Below, piece by piece: positions 21,116 to 31,192 of a DNA stretch of 31,693 nucleotides. The DNA lies in contig JALQPE010002058.1 of assembly GCA_030407315.1 (NCBI GenBank), forward strand, positions 1 through 31,693. Direction: 5' to 3'. The notes beneath the pieces were generated by a model, which saw nothing but the letters and a program-made list of their open reading frames with translations, made no database searches and was not told the DNA's origin. Position 1 is the stretch's first letter. Every line of letters starts with the position of its first letter. Position numbers and translations under genes: made by a program. The DNA is from Asparagopsis taxiformis (Eukaryota; Rhodophyta; Florideophyceae; Bonnemaisoniales; Bonnemaisoniaceae).

Positions 21116-21153
21116 GTACGTGCGCGAATCTTGATCAAGATTCGCGCACGTAC
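21116..21153. repeat. 38-bp perfect palindrome
   Basis: The left arm starts GTACGTGCGCGAATCTTG and the right arm is its exact reverse complement, meeting at TTGATCAA with no spacer. Each end carries a GTAC. On the plus strand the left end reads GTACGT, resembling the splice donors of the adjacent array. It would form a 19-bp stem. Confidence 0.95.
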
Positions 21154-21179
21154 CTTCGTTCCATCCTCTACCCTCGAGG

Positions 21180-22207
21180 GTATGCGTTGAGGGAAGCGTG
21201 GGTTTTGAGTCTGACTATTTCCGTTGATGCGATATTTTTCATGGGAAGCCTGTTGACTGATGGTGTGTATTGAGCGGAGGATGGAAGAGAGGTACGTGAA
21301 GTTTTGAAAGTATGCTGTGAGGGAAGGTTGATTTTGAGTCTGACTGTTGTGGTGATTCCGATGTTGTGTAGATGATGCAGGAATGTTGATGACGGAAGGT
21401 AAGTTTCATTGAGTGCCAAGATGTGCTTTGCGAAGATATGGACTGCTGACTATGATTATTGTTAATTGCAAGGTTTTTGGATCATGGTTTGTATTGTGTG
21501 TAGGATGGATGAGAGGTACATTTGCGAGTTCTCAGGGTATGTAGCGAGGGAAACGTTGGTTTTCAATCTGACTGTTGCGATTGAATCCGATGTTGCGTAG
21601 GTGATGGAGGAATAGTGGACGGAAGGTAAGTCACATTGGGCGCCCAGACCGGTTGTGCGAAGATGCGGAATGCTGACTACTTTTCTTGGCTACACGATTA
21701 CGTGATTTATGGTTTTTATTGTGTGCAGGATGGAACAGGTAAAGTAAGTGTGCGAGTTTTGAAAGTAAGCAGCGAGGGAAGGTTGGTTTTGAGTCTGACT
21801 ATTTCCGTTGATGCGATATTTTTCATTGGAAGCCTATTGAGTCATGGTGTGTATTGTGTGGAGCGAAGGTAAGTGTGCGAGTTTTGAAAGTATGCTGTGA
21901 TGGAAGGTTGGTTTTGAGTCTGACTGTTGTGGTTGATTCCGATGTTGTGTAGATGATGCAGGAATGTTGATGACAGAAGGTAAGTTTTACTGAGCACCAA
22001 GACTTGTTTTGCGAAGATATGGACTGCTGACTTTGATTATTCATTGCAAGGTTTTTGGATCATGGTTTGTATTTTGTGTAGGATGGATGATTCAGTCATC
22101 CTCTCGGAGAGGTAAGTAAGGGAGTTTCTAGGATATCTGTCGTGGTAAGCGTTGCTTTTGAGAGTCTGACTGTTGTGGTTGATTCTGATTTTGTGTATGT
22201 GATGCAG
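21180..22207 (+). repeat. Tandem duplication of intron modules (two types, A and B)
   Basis: Type A introns carry GAGGGAAGGTTGG..TTTTGAGTCTGACTGTTG and GATGTTGTGTAG. Type B introns carry GCGAAGATATGGACTGCTGACT and GATCATGGTTTGTATT. They alternate A-B-A-B-A-A-B-A from left to right with microexons between. The modules are about 105-120 bp each and about 70-95 percent alike within a type by eye. Confidence 0.8.
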
Positions 22208-22236
22208 GAGTGGTGAAGCAGGAACGGCAGGACTGA
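21280..22236 (+). CDS. Candidate microexon gene (nine exons of 5-30 nt)
   Basis: Exons by GT..AG rules: 21280-21291, 21372-21398, 21504-21515, 21601-21625, 21729-21743, 21864-21868, 21953-21979, 22082-22111 and 22208-22236. Nearly all introns (80-120 nt) begin GTAAGT, GTACGT or similar, most end TGTGTAG, TGCAG or GCGTAG, and all have a CTGAC branch-point-like motif. In one frame every exon is free of stops, codons continue across all eight junctions (phases 1,1,1,2,2,1,1,1) and the frame ends with TGA at 22234-22236. The peptide repeats DDAGMLMTEGW, showing that an exon pair with its introns was duplicated. An earlier intron ending at 21279 probably exists, and its donor may lie in the palindrome at 21116-21153. 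With only about 60 codons, the open frame alone is weak evidence; the repeated splice signals are stronger. It could instead be a spliced non-coding RNA. Confidence 0.45.
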
Positions 22237-22560
22237 AGGAGAGTGAAGAAGATGTAGGAAGATGGGGAATGAAGCTGTGAGGTGTTTCTGGTATGTGTAT
22301 ATTTTGGGGCATACGATAGAAGTGAGAGTGCGTTTCAAGTGGTGTAAGATTTTGCTGACCATGTTCGTGTTTGATGTCTTGATGATTTAATGGGCTGGGG
22401 TGGTGTCGAGGAAAGCGGGATGGTATTGGGAAGGAGCGTATTTTTTGTAATCTAGGTCGTGAGGGTTCTTGCAGTATGTGCGGATGGTGGTGCATGGCGT
22501 TCGGATGGTAGGGAGAACGCGATAGTGAGGGAGATGGGTGATCGACGATATGCTGACAGG
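22237..22560. other. G-rich spacer after the microexon array
   Basis: No gene recognised. Frames on the minus strand are low-complexity Pro/His/Ser/Thr translations of a purine-rich plus strand, as at 6.8-7.9 kb. Confidence 0.4.
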
Positions 22561-22582
22561 TATTTTGTATTCTGGCTGGATA

Positions 22583-22670
22583 CGTATTTCCTATTCTAAC
22601 CGGGTATTTATTTCCTATTCTAACCGGTATTTATTTCCTATTCTGACCAGATATGTATTCCCTATTCTAG
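22583..22670. repeat. Short tandem repeat, about 28 bp
   Basis: TATTTCCTATTCTAACCGG recurs about four times with small changes (ACCGGG, ACCGG, GACCAG, then CTATTCTAGAG), just before the larger satellite. Confidence 0.8.
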
Positions 22671-22793
22671 AGAGACGTATTGTATACGAGCAGTTTCCTA
22701 AATGAGAGAATAAAATACGGTCCGATATGGGCCCTGAATTTACCATCCGCTGTAATTTCTTCCCTCCCGGTTTTCGCTGATATATTGTATACT

Positions 22794-23428
22794 GGATGTC
22801 GGGTCCTAGTATTCCGCCATATGTACTAGAGAAAGTGGATGTCGGGTCCTAGTATTCCGCCATATGTACTAGAGAAAGTGGATGTCGGGTCCTAGTATTC
22901 CGCCAAACGTACTAGAGAAAGTGGATGTCGGGTCCTAGTATTCCGCCATATGTACTAGAGAAAGTGGATGTCGGGTCTAGTATTCCGCCATATGTACTAG
23001 AGAAAGTGGATGTCGGGTCCTAGTATTCCGCCAAATGTACTAGAGAAAGTGGATGTCGGGTCCTAGTATTCCGCCATATGTACTAGAGAAAGTGGATGTG
23101 GTCCTAGTATTCCGCCATAGTACTAGAGAAAGTGGATGTCGGGTCCTAGTATTCCGCCAAACGTACTAGAGAAAGTGGATGTTCGGGTCCTAGTATTCCC
23201 AACGTACTAGAGAAAGTGGATGTCGGGTCCTAGTATTCCGCCATTTGTACTAGAGAAAGGGATGTCGGGTCCTGTATTCCGCCAAAACTACTAGGAAAGT
23301 GGATGTCGGGTCCTAGTATTCCGCCAAACGTACTAGAGAAAGGGGATGTCGGGTCCTAGGATTCGCCATATGTACTAGAGAAAGTGGATGTACGGGCCCT
23401 AGTATTCCCCATATGTACTAGAGAAAGT
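22794..23428. repeat. 42-bp satellite array, 15 units
   Basis: Units read GGATGTCGGGTCCTAG, then TATTCCGCC, a variable ATATG/AAACG/AAATG, and GTACTAGAGAAAGT, with no spacers. CTAGTA and TACTAG within each unit are inverted, so each unit can form a 6-bp stem with a 12-nt loop. Several units carry one- to four-base losses or gains (GGGTCTAG, CCATAGTAC, TATTCCCAACG). It is not a CRISPR array: there are no unique spacers. Confidence 0.95.
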
Positions 23429-23572
23429 GGGACGTCCGGCACTCCCAAAAAATTTTTATTTGTTTTGGACGCGGACGTCATTTGTGCTAGTAACTCTCGG
23501 GGCCCGACTAGGACCCGTCTACAGAGAGACTGACGTCCGCGCCACTTCCGACAACACAGACGTGTCGCTCGC
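23429..23572. other. Junction segment between satellite and retroelement
   Basis: Opens with GGGACGTCCGG, has an A/T block (AAAAAATTTTTATTTG) and then GACGTCCGCGCCACTTCCGACAACACAGACG, which matches 8157-8194. From about 23573 base usage changes to the CpG-dense retroelement style. No LTR is seen here. Confidence 0.6.
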
Positions 23573-23873
23573 TGCGGTCACGTTGCCGAGAATTGGAGTC
23601 GATCCTCTTCACGAACGGGCCGCCGCCCAACGATACGAAAACGGCAACGAAAAAGCCGGACGAGCTCGAAGCCGATTGAACCGTCCATGCGAGGACGTGC
23701 CGAAGCTCCACGAGCGAGCAGACGCAATGGCGCATTCCGTAATCCCGAATGATTACTGGACGCTGTTCGTGTGGTGGTCATGCCGCGAAGATGGCCACTC
23801 GACGTTTACGTGTCCGCGTCTGACGCCAGATCAACGGATCTTTTTCGCGTACAAGTACTACCTCTTCACGTGA
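23573..23873 (+). pseudogene. Gag C-terminal fragment with defective zinc knuckle
   Basis: The frame reads ..LPRIGVDPLHERAAAQ.. and ends YKYYLFT-stop at 23873. The knuckle WWSCREDGHSTFTC gives C-x4-H-x4-C, but the first cysteine of the C-x2-C-x4-H-x4-C motif is Trp (TGG at 23772-23774), one base from TGT or TGC. It is followed by PRLTPDQRIFFAYKY, a gag-like tail. The capsid part upstream is missing. Confidence 0.6.
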
Positions 23874-24599
23874 AGAGCAACCCACGTCAGGCTGAGTACT
23901 TCCGCCAACGAATGGCCTAAACGTAACCAGGAACGACCTGGCGAGCGAGGGAACGTGACCCCGCGGAGGTACGGCACGCCGCCTACGATACTCGAAACCC
24001 CAATCGTGACGGGGGAAGGCCCTTCGACAGGCGCCGCGGCGATTTTCGTAATGACCGACGTGACCCCGCCCGTGGGCGAACGAACGGAATGGCCAGCGTA
24101 ATGGCCGCAGCGGAGTCTACGTGACGACCTCCGCTGACGAAACGCCACTCGCGTGGGAAACGAGTCACGATGACGAACGAGCTCGTGGGCTCACGACGAC
24201 GACGTGTCGAACGGCCCCGCGCGGGAAACGACCCAGGCGATGTAGGTACGAGCCACCCACATCGCCTGAACCCTTACGTAAAAGGGGGACGACCGACGTC
24301 GATGATTGGCCTCCGCAGGCTCACCGACGAACGAGAGTTACGTAAAGCTCACGGCCGCGAAGGCCAACTCGAGTCACACGACACCCGACGGGGGGAAGAA
24401 ACGAAGTCCGACGGGACGAACGAACCTCACACGAAGAGGAAGCTCGCAGACGAGCGAGACGCGCTAACCGGAAGCACGACGCTTCCGAGCGCGAGAAAGC
24501 CAAACACGCGGCTTATACGAAGCGTGTCGACGCAAAAGAAGCCATACGGGCTCACACGATGAAGCGACGAACCGCTAGCGAAGACGTAGACGCGCGCCG
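23874..24599 (+). pseudogene. Gag-protease linker region, frame-broken
   Basis: Arg/Lys/Glu/Thr-rich translations in changing frames, such as KHDASEREKAKHAAYTKRVD just before 24560. This looks like a charged linker. No domain is recognised and the frames are interrupted. Confidence 0.4.
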
Positions 24600-25140
24600 G
24601 TCAGGACCGAACCGTGGTCCTCGACGGGCATACGTGCCTACTTGCGTCGAAGCATTATATCGTATCCGGAACGATCGGACTAGACCTCAACGTGATGAGG
24701 GCGATTACCATCGCGATGGATACGTGCAGCGCTACAACTTGATACGAACAAGTTTACTACCCTACGAACTGGGTCGACCGCTGTCTACGTGACGAAGAGC
24801 TGCCGAAGCTCGGAGACGCCAACGGGCGACGTTTGCCTATCGAAGGCGCCATCCTGCTTCGTGTCAGGCTGGGGAACTCGCTGTTCCGCGTAAAATTCTT
24901 CGTAGCCACACGCTGGCTGTTCCCGTTATAATGGGCACGTCGTTCATGTCGAAGCATGTCGATGCTATACGCGCTGTCGAGCGCAGACAATCGACCTCCA
25001 TCGGGGGGATACGATACCATTATCGCGGAGGGCGATACGACGACTCCGTACGAGGAGGGGGAGGAGACGAATCCAAACGTGGAACCCCGAAACGCCGCGA
25101 GCGTAACGCGGCCTCGAATAGGCCGAGCCGAACGTTCTCG
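24600..25140 (+). pseudogene. Retropepsin-like aspartic protease, active site altered
   Basis: IAMDTCSATT at 24710-24739 corresponds to the D-T/S-G-S/A active site, with the invariant glycine replaced by Cys (TGC at 24725-24727). In other frames there follow LPIEGAILLRVRLGNSLFR (about 24831-24887) and PVIMGTSFMSKHVDAI (about 24922-24966), the second conserved hydrophobic-G segment (usually ILG). The protease is not expected to work as written. Confidence 0.65.
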
Positions 25141-26335
25141 GTTCGCCTGACGAAGTACACGCGTGTACCGGCGATGTCGCACGGACCGTCAACGTGACGA
25201 CGGATGCGACCGGACTCGTGTTCCTCGAACCGAAAGCGTCGTTGCAATTCGGCATGGGCTGCGCATAGCCAACGGAGTGGTCGACGTAGGACCGAGAGAG
25301 ACGTTCTCTATTATCGTGTCGAACTTCACGAAGAAGGACCGCGAATTGCCGAAAGGCGCGACGATTGCGTACGCGGTACGCTCCCCCGTTGGGAATCGTC
25401 CCACTCAAGCGTGAGGGCGGGCAAGCCCTCGCGAAGGTTTTGAACCTACCGCTAGTCGACGCGACGACGCGGACAACTACGAACGGGTTGGGCGACGCAA
25501 CGCCAGACCCGTTGGTCAACGAAAAGGGGAACGACCCCGCCACGGATTGGCAGTCGACAATCGATTTGTCGCACCTCGACGACGAGGATTTACGAAAGCG
25601 CATCAACGAGATGCTAGCTACACATTCGTCAATGTGGACGAGCGGACGCCTCGGCGAAATCATGCTACGGAGCATCGAATCGAACTCGAACCGGGCACGC
25701 GGCCCATACGTTCAATGCCCTATCGTCAGGGTCCGGCTTACGTACGATAGCCGAGGAGCAGATCACGAAGATGCTCAACGAAGGGGTTATCGACCCGCGT
25801 CCAGCGAATGGGCGTCACCAATCGTTGTTGGTGCCGAAGAAGGACGGATCCTTACGTTTCTGTGTCGATTACAGGCGTTTGAACGCGAAAACGATCGCTG
25901 ATTCGTACCCGCTTCCTCGTATGGAAGACTGCCTCGATTCGTTGGGCGCCGCCGCAATCTCACGACACTCGATTGTAACGCCGGTTACTGGCAAGTGCCC
26001 GTCTCCGCCGAGGACCGTGATAAGACAACGTTTACGTCTTTCATGGGACGTATCGCTACGTGCGAATGCCATTCGGGCTACGAAATGCCCCCGCTACGTT
26101 TCAGCGGACGTTGGACATCATCCTCCGGAGTACGTTGGCAATCGTGCCTGGTTTACTTAGACGACGTAATCGTCTTTTCGAAAGACCTCGAGTCTCACCT
26201 GGGTCACGTTGACCAGGTGCTTTCCCTGCTACGCGCAGCGGGAGTAACGTTAAAGCTCACGAAGTGCTCGTTCTTTCAACCACGAGTTACTACCTGGGGC
26301 ACGTGATTACCCCAGGGAAGCTGCACGTCGTCAGC
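25141..26335 (+). pseudogene. Reverse transcriptase domain, frame-broken
   Basis: A pre-RT segment (NFTKKDRELPKGATIAYAV, about 25325-25380) is followed by IELEPGTRPIRSMPYR (about 25680-25730) and KMLNEGVIDP. Then come LLVPKKDGSLRFCVDYRRLN (25829-25888), a fingers/palm motif, and DCNAGYWQVPV and [15 protein letters not shown] in shifted frames. The catalytic [10 protein letters not shown] follows, with YLDD at 26154-26165. The catalytic aspartates are present, but at least four frame changes occur between 25750 and 26300. Confidence 0.85.
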
Positions 26336-26529
26336 AGCTCGGAACAAGGAAGCCTTTCGTACGGCTACGTTCCCGCGCGACAAGACGCAATGTCGATCGT
26401 TTTTGGGGCGGCCAACGTTTACCGCCGTTTCGTAAAGGCGTATGCCGAGATCGCTCGGCACTCAACACGATGTTGAAGAAGACGCTCCCCCGATTGGACG
26501 AACCCAACAAACGCGCAAACGAATGCGTT

Positions 26530-27000
26530 CGAAACGTTGAAGACAATACTGGTGTCGCCACCAGTATTGCACCTTCCGAAGGCGGGACGTCCGTTCATGA
26601 TCGATACCGACGCGTCGGCGTATCAGCTGGGAGCTACGTTGCTCCAGCAGCAAAACGAAGATAAGCCAACGAATGGGTGCCGATTGGGTACTGGTCGAAG
26701 ACCCTTAACGAAACCGAACGCGGTTACTCGGCGACGGAGCGCGAGTGCTACTCCGTCGTTTGGGCGATAACGTCGCTCCGACCCTACGTAGAGGGTCAAC
26801 GATTACCGTACGTACGGACCACGAAGCCTTACGTTGGCTGATGACGTTACGGACGCGTCCGGACGACTACTACGATGGAGGCTACGCGTTGCCGAATTCG
26901 ATTTCGAAGTTACGTACAGGCCTGGCGCGTGCACCAGGTACCGACGCTTTATCACGTGTGATATCTACGTACGACGACGGTCGACCCGTCGACGATGACG
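26530..27000 (+). pseudogene. RNase H domain
   Basis: GRPFMIDTDASAYQLGATL (about 26583-26642) contains the first catalytic Asp. YSATERECYSVVWAI (about 26726-26770) contains the catalytic Glu. RTDHEALRWLMTL (26813-26851) is the third conserved block. Two frame changes separate them. It lies where Ty3/gypsy elements place it, between RT and integrase. Confidence 0.8.
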
Positions 27001-27289
27001 TACCATCGTACGGGGGACGCGGTACTCGTGACGACTCGCAGTCGGCGACAACCCACACGAAATGCAAGGGACGACGACGTCCGTGTAAAAAGGCAACGAA
27101 TGCCAGGGGTCACGACGACCCGTCGAACGAGACTCGTGATGAACGAACATCAGCCACGACGGCTGGCCACGATGGCCTCGAGTTCAACCGCGACGCGTCG
27201 CTCGATGACGTTCTTGACGAGAACCGGATTTCCTCGACGAACAGCGCGCTGCTGAAGACGATTCGGCACGCGTGCCACCGCTGACGTTC

Positions 27290-28500
27290 AGCTTCCCATT
27301 ACGAGGGACGAGCTTATCGAAGCTCAACGCGAGGACGCGTTCTGTCAAACGATACTGACACGACAGTCCGAGACGCAGGACGCTGCATTCTTCGAAGGCC
27401 ACGATGGCCTACTCCGACGCCGGAACCCTCACGATGAGGAACGTACGCAAATCGTTGTGCCGGCTTCGTTACGGCCGCGGCTGCTGGAGTTAACGCACCA
27501 CCACGTCCTCGCTGGACATCCCGGGCAAACGCGTATGTACTATACCCTACGGAGGACGTACTACTGGCCCGCGATGGCCGCCGACATCCACGCAACGGTA
27601 CGAAACTGCGTTGGATGTGCGAAGAACCGCGTGAAGCTTCGCAAACGGACGAACCCGTTACGTTTATTCCCGGGCACGGAGCCGTTGCGAGACCTATGTA
27701 TCGACATACTAGGTCCGCTGACGAAGACCACGCGTGGCAACCGATTTATTCTCGTGATAACGGACCGCTTCACGAAGCTAACCAGAGTCGTACCTCTACG
27801 TAATATCGATTCCGCCAACGTGGCGAGCGCGTTCGTCAACGCGGGGTCTTCTCGTATGGACCCCCACGGACGCTCATAAGCGATAACGGAAAGCAGTTCG
27901 CTGCTAAGTTCTTCCAGCGCGTCTGCAACGAGATTGGCGTAACGAACGTCTTCACGTCGACGTACCCCCCCCAAACGAACGGGCAGGGTGGAGCGCTACA
28001 ACAGGACGATCCTGGCGATGCTGCTGCGCAATTACGTGAACGAAAACCAGAACGACTGGGATCGATACGCATCGGCGTTAACGTTTGCGTACAACACGCA
28101 TGTGCATTCGAGCACGGGCACGACGCCCTTCGATTTGATTCTCACGAATCCACCGCCACCGTTGGCGCTACACACGTCGGTAACGAACCGCGAACTACCC
28201 GACGGGGGAGGACGAGCCACTTACGTTCGTGAGCTCGCCACAACGATGGATAACGCGTATCGAACGCTGAAGGCCGCGCAGGCACGTTATAAACGAAATT
28301 TCGACAAACGAGTCCGTGTCTCGAATCGAAACATCCGCGGGGAGAATACGTATTCATCGACCCGACGGACGGGACCACGAAGGGCACGAAGCTCGGCAAC
28401 CACGCGTTGGGACCGTTCCGCGTACTACGTAACGACGTACGAACGTTCGTCATCCAACGAGGAGACGTAGTTGAACGTGTCAACTCGGACCGCGTTGCGT
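27290..28500 (+). pseudogene. Integrase with H2C2 zinc finger and DDE core
   Basis: The region opens LPITRDELIEAQREDAFCQ (about 27291-27347). The H2C2 zinc finger spans LTHHHVLAGHPGQTR..YYWPAM..CVGCA (27490-27630). Core catalytic residues are D in LCIDILGPL (about 27705), D in LISDNGKQF (27892-27894) and E in VERYNRT (27991-27993), so the DDE triad survives. A frame change lies immediately before the Glu (CAGGGTGGAG) and another just before LISDNG. The C-terminal part (DWDRYASALTFAYNTHVHSST..TPFDL) is intact to about 28340. Confidence 0.88.
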
Positions 28501-28539
28501 ACGCGCCCAACGCCGGCGAACGCGCCCCCGCCGGAGCCA

Positions 28540-28754
28540 TACGATGCCACCGAGGCAGACCTCGACAAGAACCGCGACGGTCCGGCGTATGTAGTAGACG
28601 ACCTACTGAACCATCGCGTGTAAACGAGGACGGCACCCTAGACTTCCTCGTGAAGTGGGTCGGGTATCGTAACCCTACGTGGGGGAGCCCGCCGGAACGT
28701 ATCTGAAGAGAGCGTCTCTCGATACTTCGCACGCGTGCGACGAGCAACAACGTG
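28540..28754 (+). pseudogene. Chromodomain at the end of pol
   Basis: AYVVDDLLNHRV, NEDGTLDFLVKWVGYRNPTW and EESVSRYFARVRRATT-stop (TGA 28752-28754) form a chromodomain split over three frames. FLVKWVGY..TW is its signature. Such domains guide chromovirus integration to marked chromatin. Confidence 0.75.
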
Positions 28755-29108
28755 AAAGGCCACGACGGCCCCCGAAAACGCACACGAGCGTCGGGTTAAG
28801 CGCACGCGTGCGCGACGTTGCACGATGCAACAAAGGCGACGAGCCGCACGAACGAGAAGCGAAGGCACAACGAGTGGCCGGGACGTCCACCTTTGCGTGG
28901 GGGGGCGCGGATGCGTGCTAGAGCCGTCGCTCTTTTCGTTTTCGACACCATACGTTGGTGGAGGCACGAGCGCGCCAACGAAAGATTGGACGACGAGTCC
29001 ACGCGCGGACGATTCACACGATGTGAAGAGCCACGACTGGCTCGACAGTGTTGACCGTCCCACGGGCAAAGGTGACGACACACGGGCCACGGACGGACAA
29101 CACGTCAG

Positions 29109-29126
29109 ATTTTTCGCGCGAAAAAA
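29109..29126. repeat. 18-bp palindrome
   Basis: ATTTTTCGCGCGAAAAAT equals its own reverse complement. Confidence 0.9.
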
Positions 29127-30002
29127 TTATACGTGGGCCAGCGGGCCATGGACGCACGGTACGAAAATCGGGCCGATTACAGTGCGCTAATCCGGCCAAA
29201 TCTCGGGACACGCGTGCCCCGAAAATTTCGTAATTTCGGCATATCACGTGAGCCATCGTCGTCCCCGTGGACAACCGCTGACAACGAGTCGCATCGACCA
29301 ACGAGGTCAACGCCAAACAGCTCGCGAGCTAACGGCTACGTGACGCCGGAAGGCGGAGAAACGACGTAGGACGGACGCGTCCCCTGGGAAGATGGCAACG
29401 GCCTCATTACGAAACATCCCGCACGAAGCGGAACAGCTATACGTTAGCTGACGAATTAGACCAACGGGTCTCAGCGCACGAAGCGCGCGAGTAAAGCGTG
29501 CGAACGACGGAGCCAACGAGGCCGCGACGAAGGACGGCGAAACCGTATCGCCATCGTGAGACACGACGCCGAACGCGGTAGCACGTACGGCAACCACGGA
29601 ATGACCACAGCGGTTGTCCTGCCACGCGGGCATAACGAACGACGCGCGAGCGGAAAAGGCCGCCGGCCAGTCGAAAGCACGTAAACGAAACCGAATAACG
29701 CAACGGGCGTACAAGCTGGTAGCCAACGTAAACGGCACAGCTGAAGGCAACAAGCCGACGAAAAAGTGGCTCACGTAACAGCCTCAAACGCCCGCGGGCA
29801 TGCGAAACGACTTCGTCAATCGCGTCCCGTCGGGTTCGCAAGTCGAATGAACTAAATACGCAACGGCGTAAAGGCGAGCATTACGTATGCCCAGGTGCAC
29901 GTCGCACCACATAACGAATGAGCTAACGAAACGCTCCTCGGACGCCGCGGCGAACGACGCCACCACGCGAAGCGGACTAGCGCAACGGTTGCGCCACCGA
30001 CT

Positions 30003-30700
30003 AACGTGAAGCCGCGGGAAACGTGAAGCGCGACGGCGCTAACGGTGTTAACGGCTATACGAAAAGCAAGCCCGCCGGCAAAAACGTTGTCAACGGAACC
30101 GCGACGCACCACGACGCACTACCGCGTACACGCAACGGCGTGAAGCGTCAAGCAACTCACGCGCGAGTCGGCCTGACGCTTAGCGAATTTCCGTCCAGCT
30201 CACCGGAGCGAAATTAAAATTGGCACCGACGTGCTACGTGCCAAAGAGCTCGAATGCTCAACGGAATTCGACACCCGACGGGGTTATCCGCACGAGGAAC
30301 GACGGCGGAAACGAATTCCGAGTAGTTACAAAATGATAACGCCACTGGCCAACGTGAAGCCGCGGGAACGTGAAGCGCGACGGCGCTAATGACGTCAATG
30401 GCTATACGAAAAGCCAAGCCCGCCGGCACCACGTCGTCAACGAAACCGCAACGTACTGCGACGAATTACTGCGTACACGCCACGGCGTAGAACGTCAAAC
30501 CGACTCACACGCCGAGTCGGTCTGACGTTCGACGAAATTTTCACCTAGCTCATCGGAGCAAATTAAAAATTGCACCGACGTGCTACGCGCTAAGGAGCTC
30601 GAATGCTCAACGGAAATTCGACACCGGACGGGGTTCATTCGAACGAGAAACGACGGCGGAAACGATTTCCGAGTTAGTTACTAAATGATACGCACGCCAA
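30003..30700. repeat. 348-bp tandem duplication
   Basis: AACGTGAAGCCGCGGGAA starts both units (30003 and 30351). The whole units then match with moderate divergence, including GCGCGACGGCGCTAA, AAGCCCGCCGGCA, ACCGACGTGCTACG, GAGCTCGAATGCTCAACGGA, CGACACC.GACGGGGTT and ACGACGGCGGAAACGA. Confidence 0.9.
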
Positions 30701-30886
30701 CGGGCTCTAAGATCGAGGTTAACGTACCATCGCAGTGAAAAGCCGCCGCTACGCGCCGCCGCTTTGCCGAATAATTACGATTTGTACGAACCTGCCAACG
30801 GGCACACGCCGCTGCGAACGCGAAACACGGGCTACGTAAGCCTTACGACACCCGACGGGGTAGACGCCACAACAAAAAAAATGTGG

Positions 30887-30912
30887 GGAGGGGCTTAACG
30901 CTAAACCCCTCC
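30887..30912. terminator. GC-rich hairpin (possible 3'-end or structure element)
   Basis: GGAGGGGCTTAACGCTAAACCCCTCC has a 7-bp stem GGAGGGG/CCCCTCC, extended by TTA/TAA beyond a single mismatch. An A-rich tract (ACAAAAAAAA) precedes it, so on the minus strand a T run follows the hairpin. Role unknown; the terminator label is only a guess from the shape. Confidence 0.3.
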
Positions 30913-31152
30913 TCCGCTGCAGACGACCTGCCAACACGTATTACGAAGCTCAACGGAGCCATGCGATTACGCAAAGAAACAAACGAAGGTTTACGAAGCA
31001 GCTCGATGCTAAAAGCCTACGAGGCCTACGACTAACCACGGAACGATGCCAACGGCGGGCCGCGATGATTACGAAAGAGCGGAGCGCACGCGCGCGCTCC
31101 GGCGCCGTGGCGATTCGATCAGCCAACCGGGCCGCGTACGTTTAAACGAGAT

Positions 31153-31192
31153 TTTTCGGGACAACTGCCACGTCCGCAGTTGTACCCGAAAA
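31153..31192. repeat. Long inverted repeat, 16-bp arms
   Basis: TTTTCGGGACAACTGC pairs with GCAGTTGTACCCGAAAA (one-base bulge) across a 7-nt loop. It is one of the strongest hairpins in the 3' region. Confidence 0.85.

Larger units (their letters stand above)
23573..28754 (+). mobile_element. Decayed Ty3/gypsy-type retroelement with chromodomain
   Basis: Gag zinc-knuckle fragment, aspartic protease, reverse transcriptase, RNase H, integrase and a C-terminal chromodomain appear in the Ty3/gypsy (chromovirus) order on the plus strand. The coding sequence is broken by many frame changes and some stops. No flanking long terminal repeats were found; the 5' side runs directly into satellite sequence and the 3' side extends past the window. 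Codon use is dominated by NCG, CGA and CGT, unlike the other genes in the window. Confidence 0.88.

Noticed and set aside
21180..22207. C/D-box snoRNA cluster (TGATGA and CTGA motifs)
   Set aside because: No terminal stems pair around the boxes; the CTGAC sits at branch-point distance from AG, and donors and acceptors explain the motifs better.
22794..23428. Possible CRISPR array
   Set aside because: Units are directly adjacent without unique spacers, and the context is eukaryotic.
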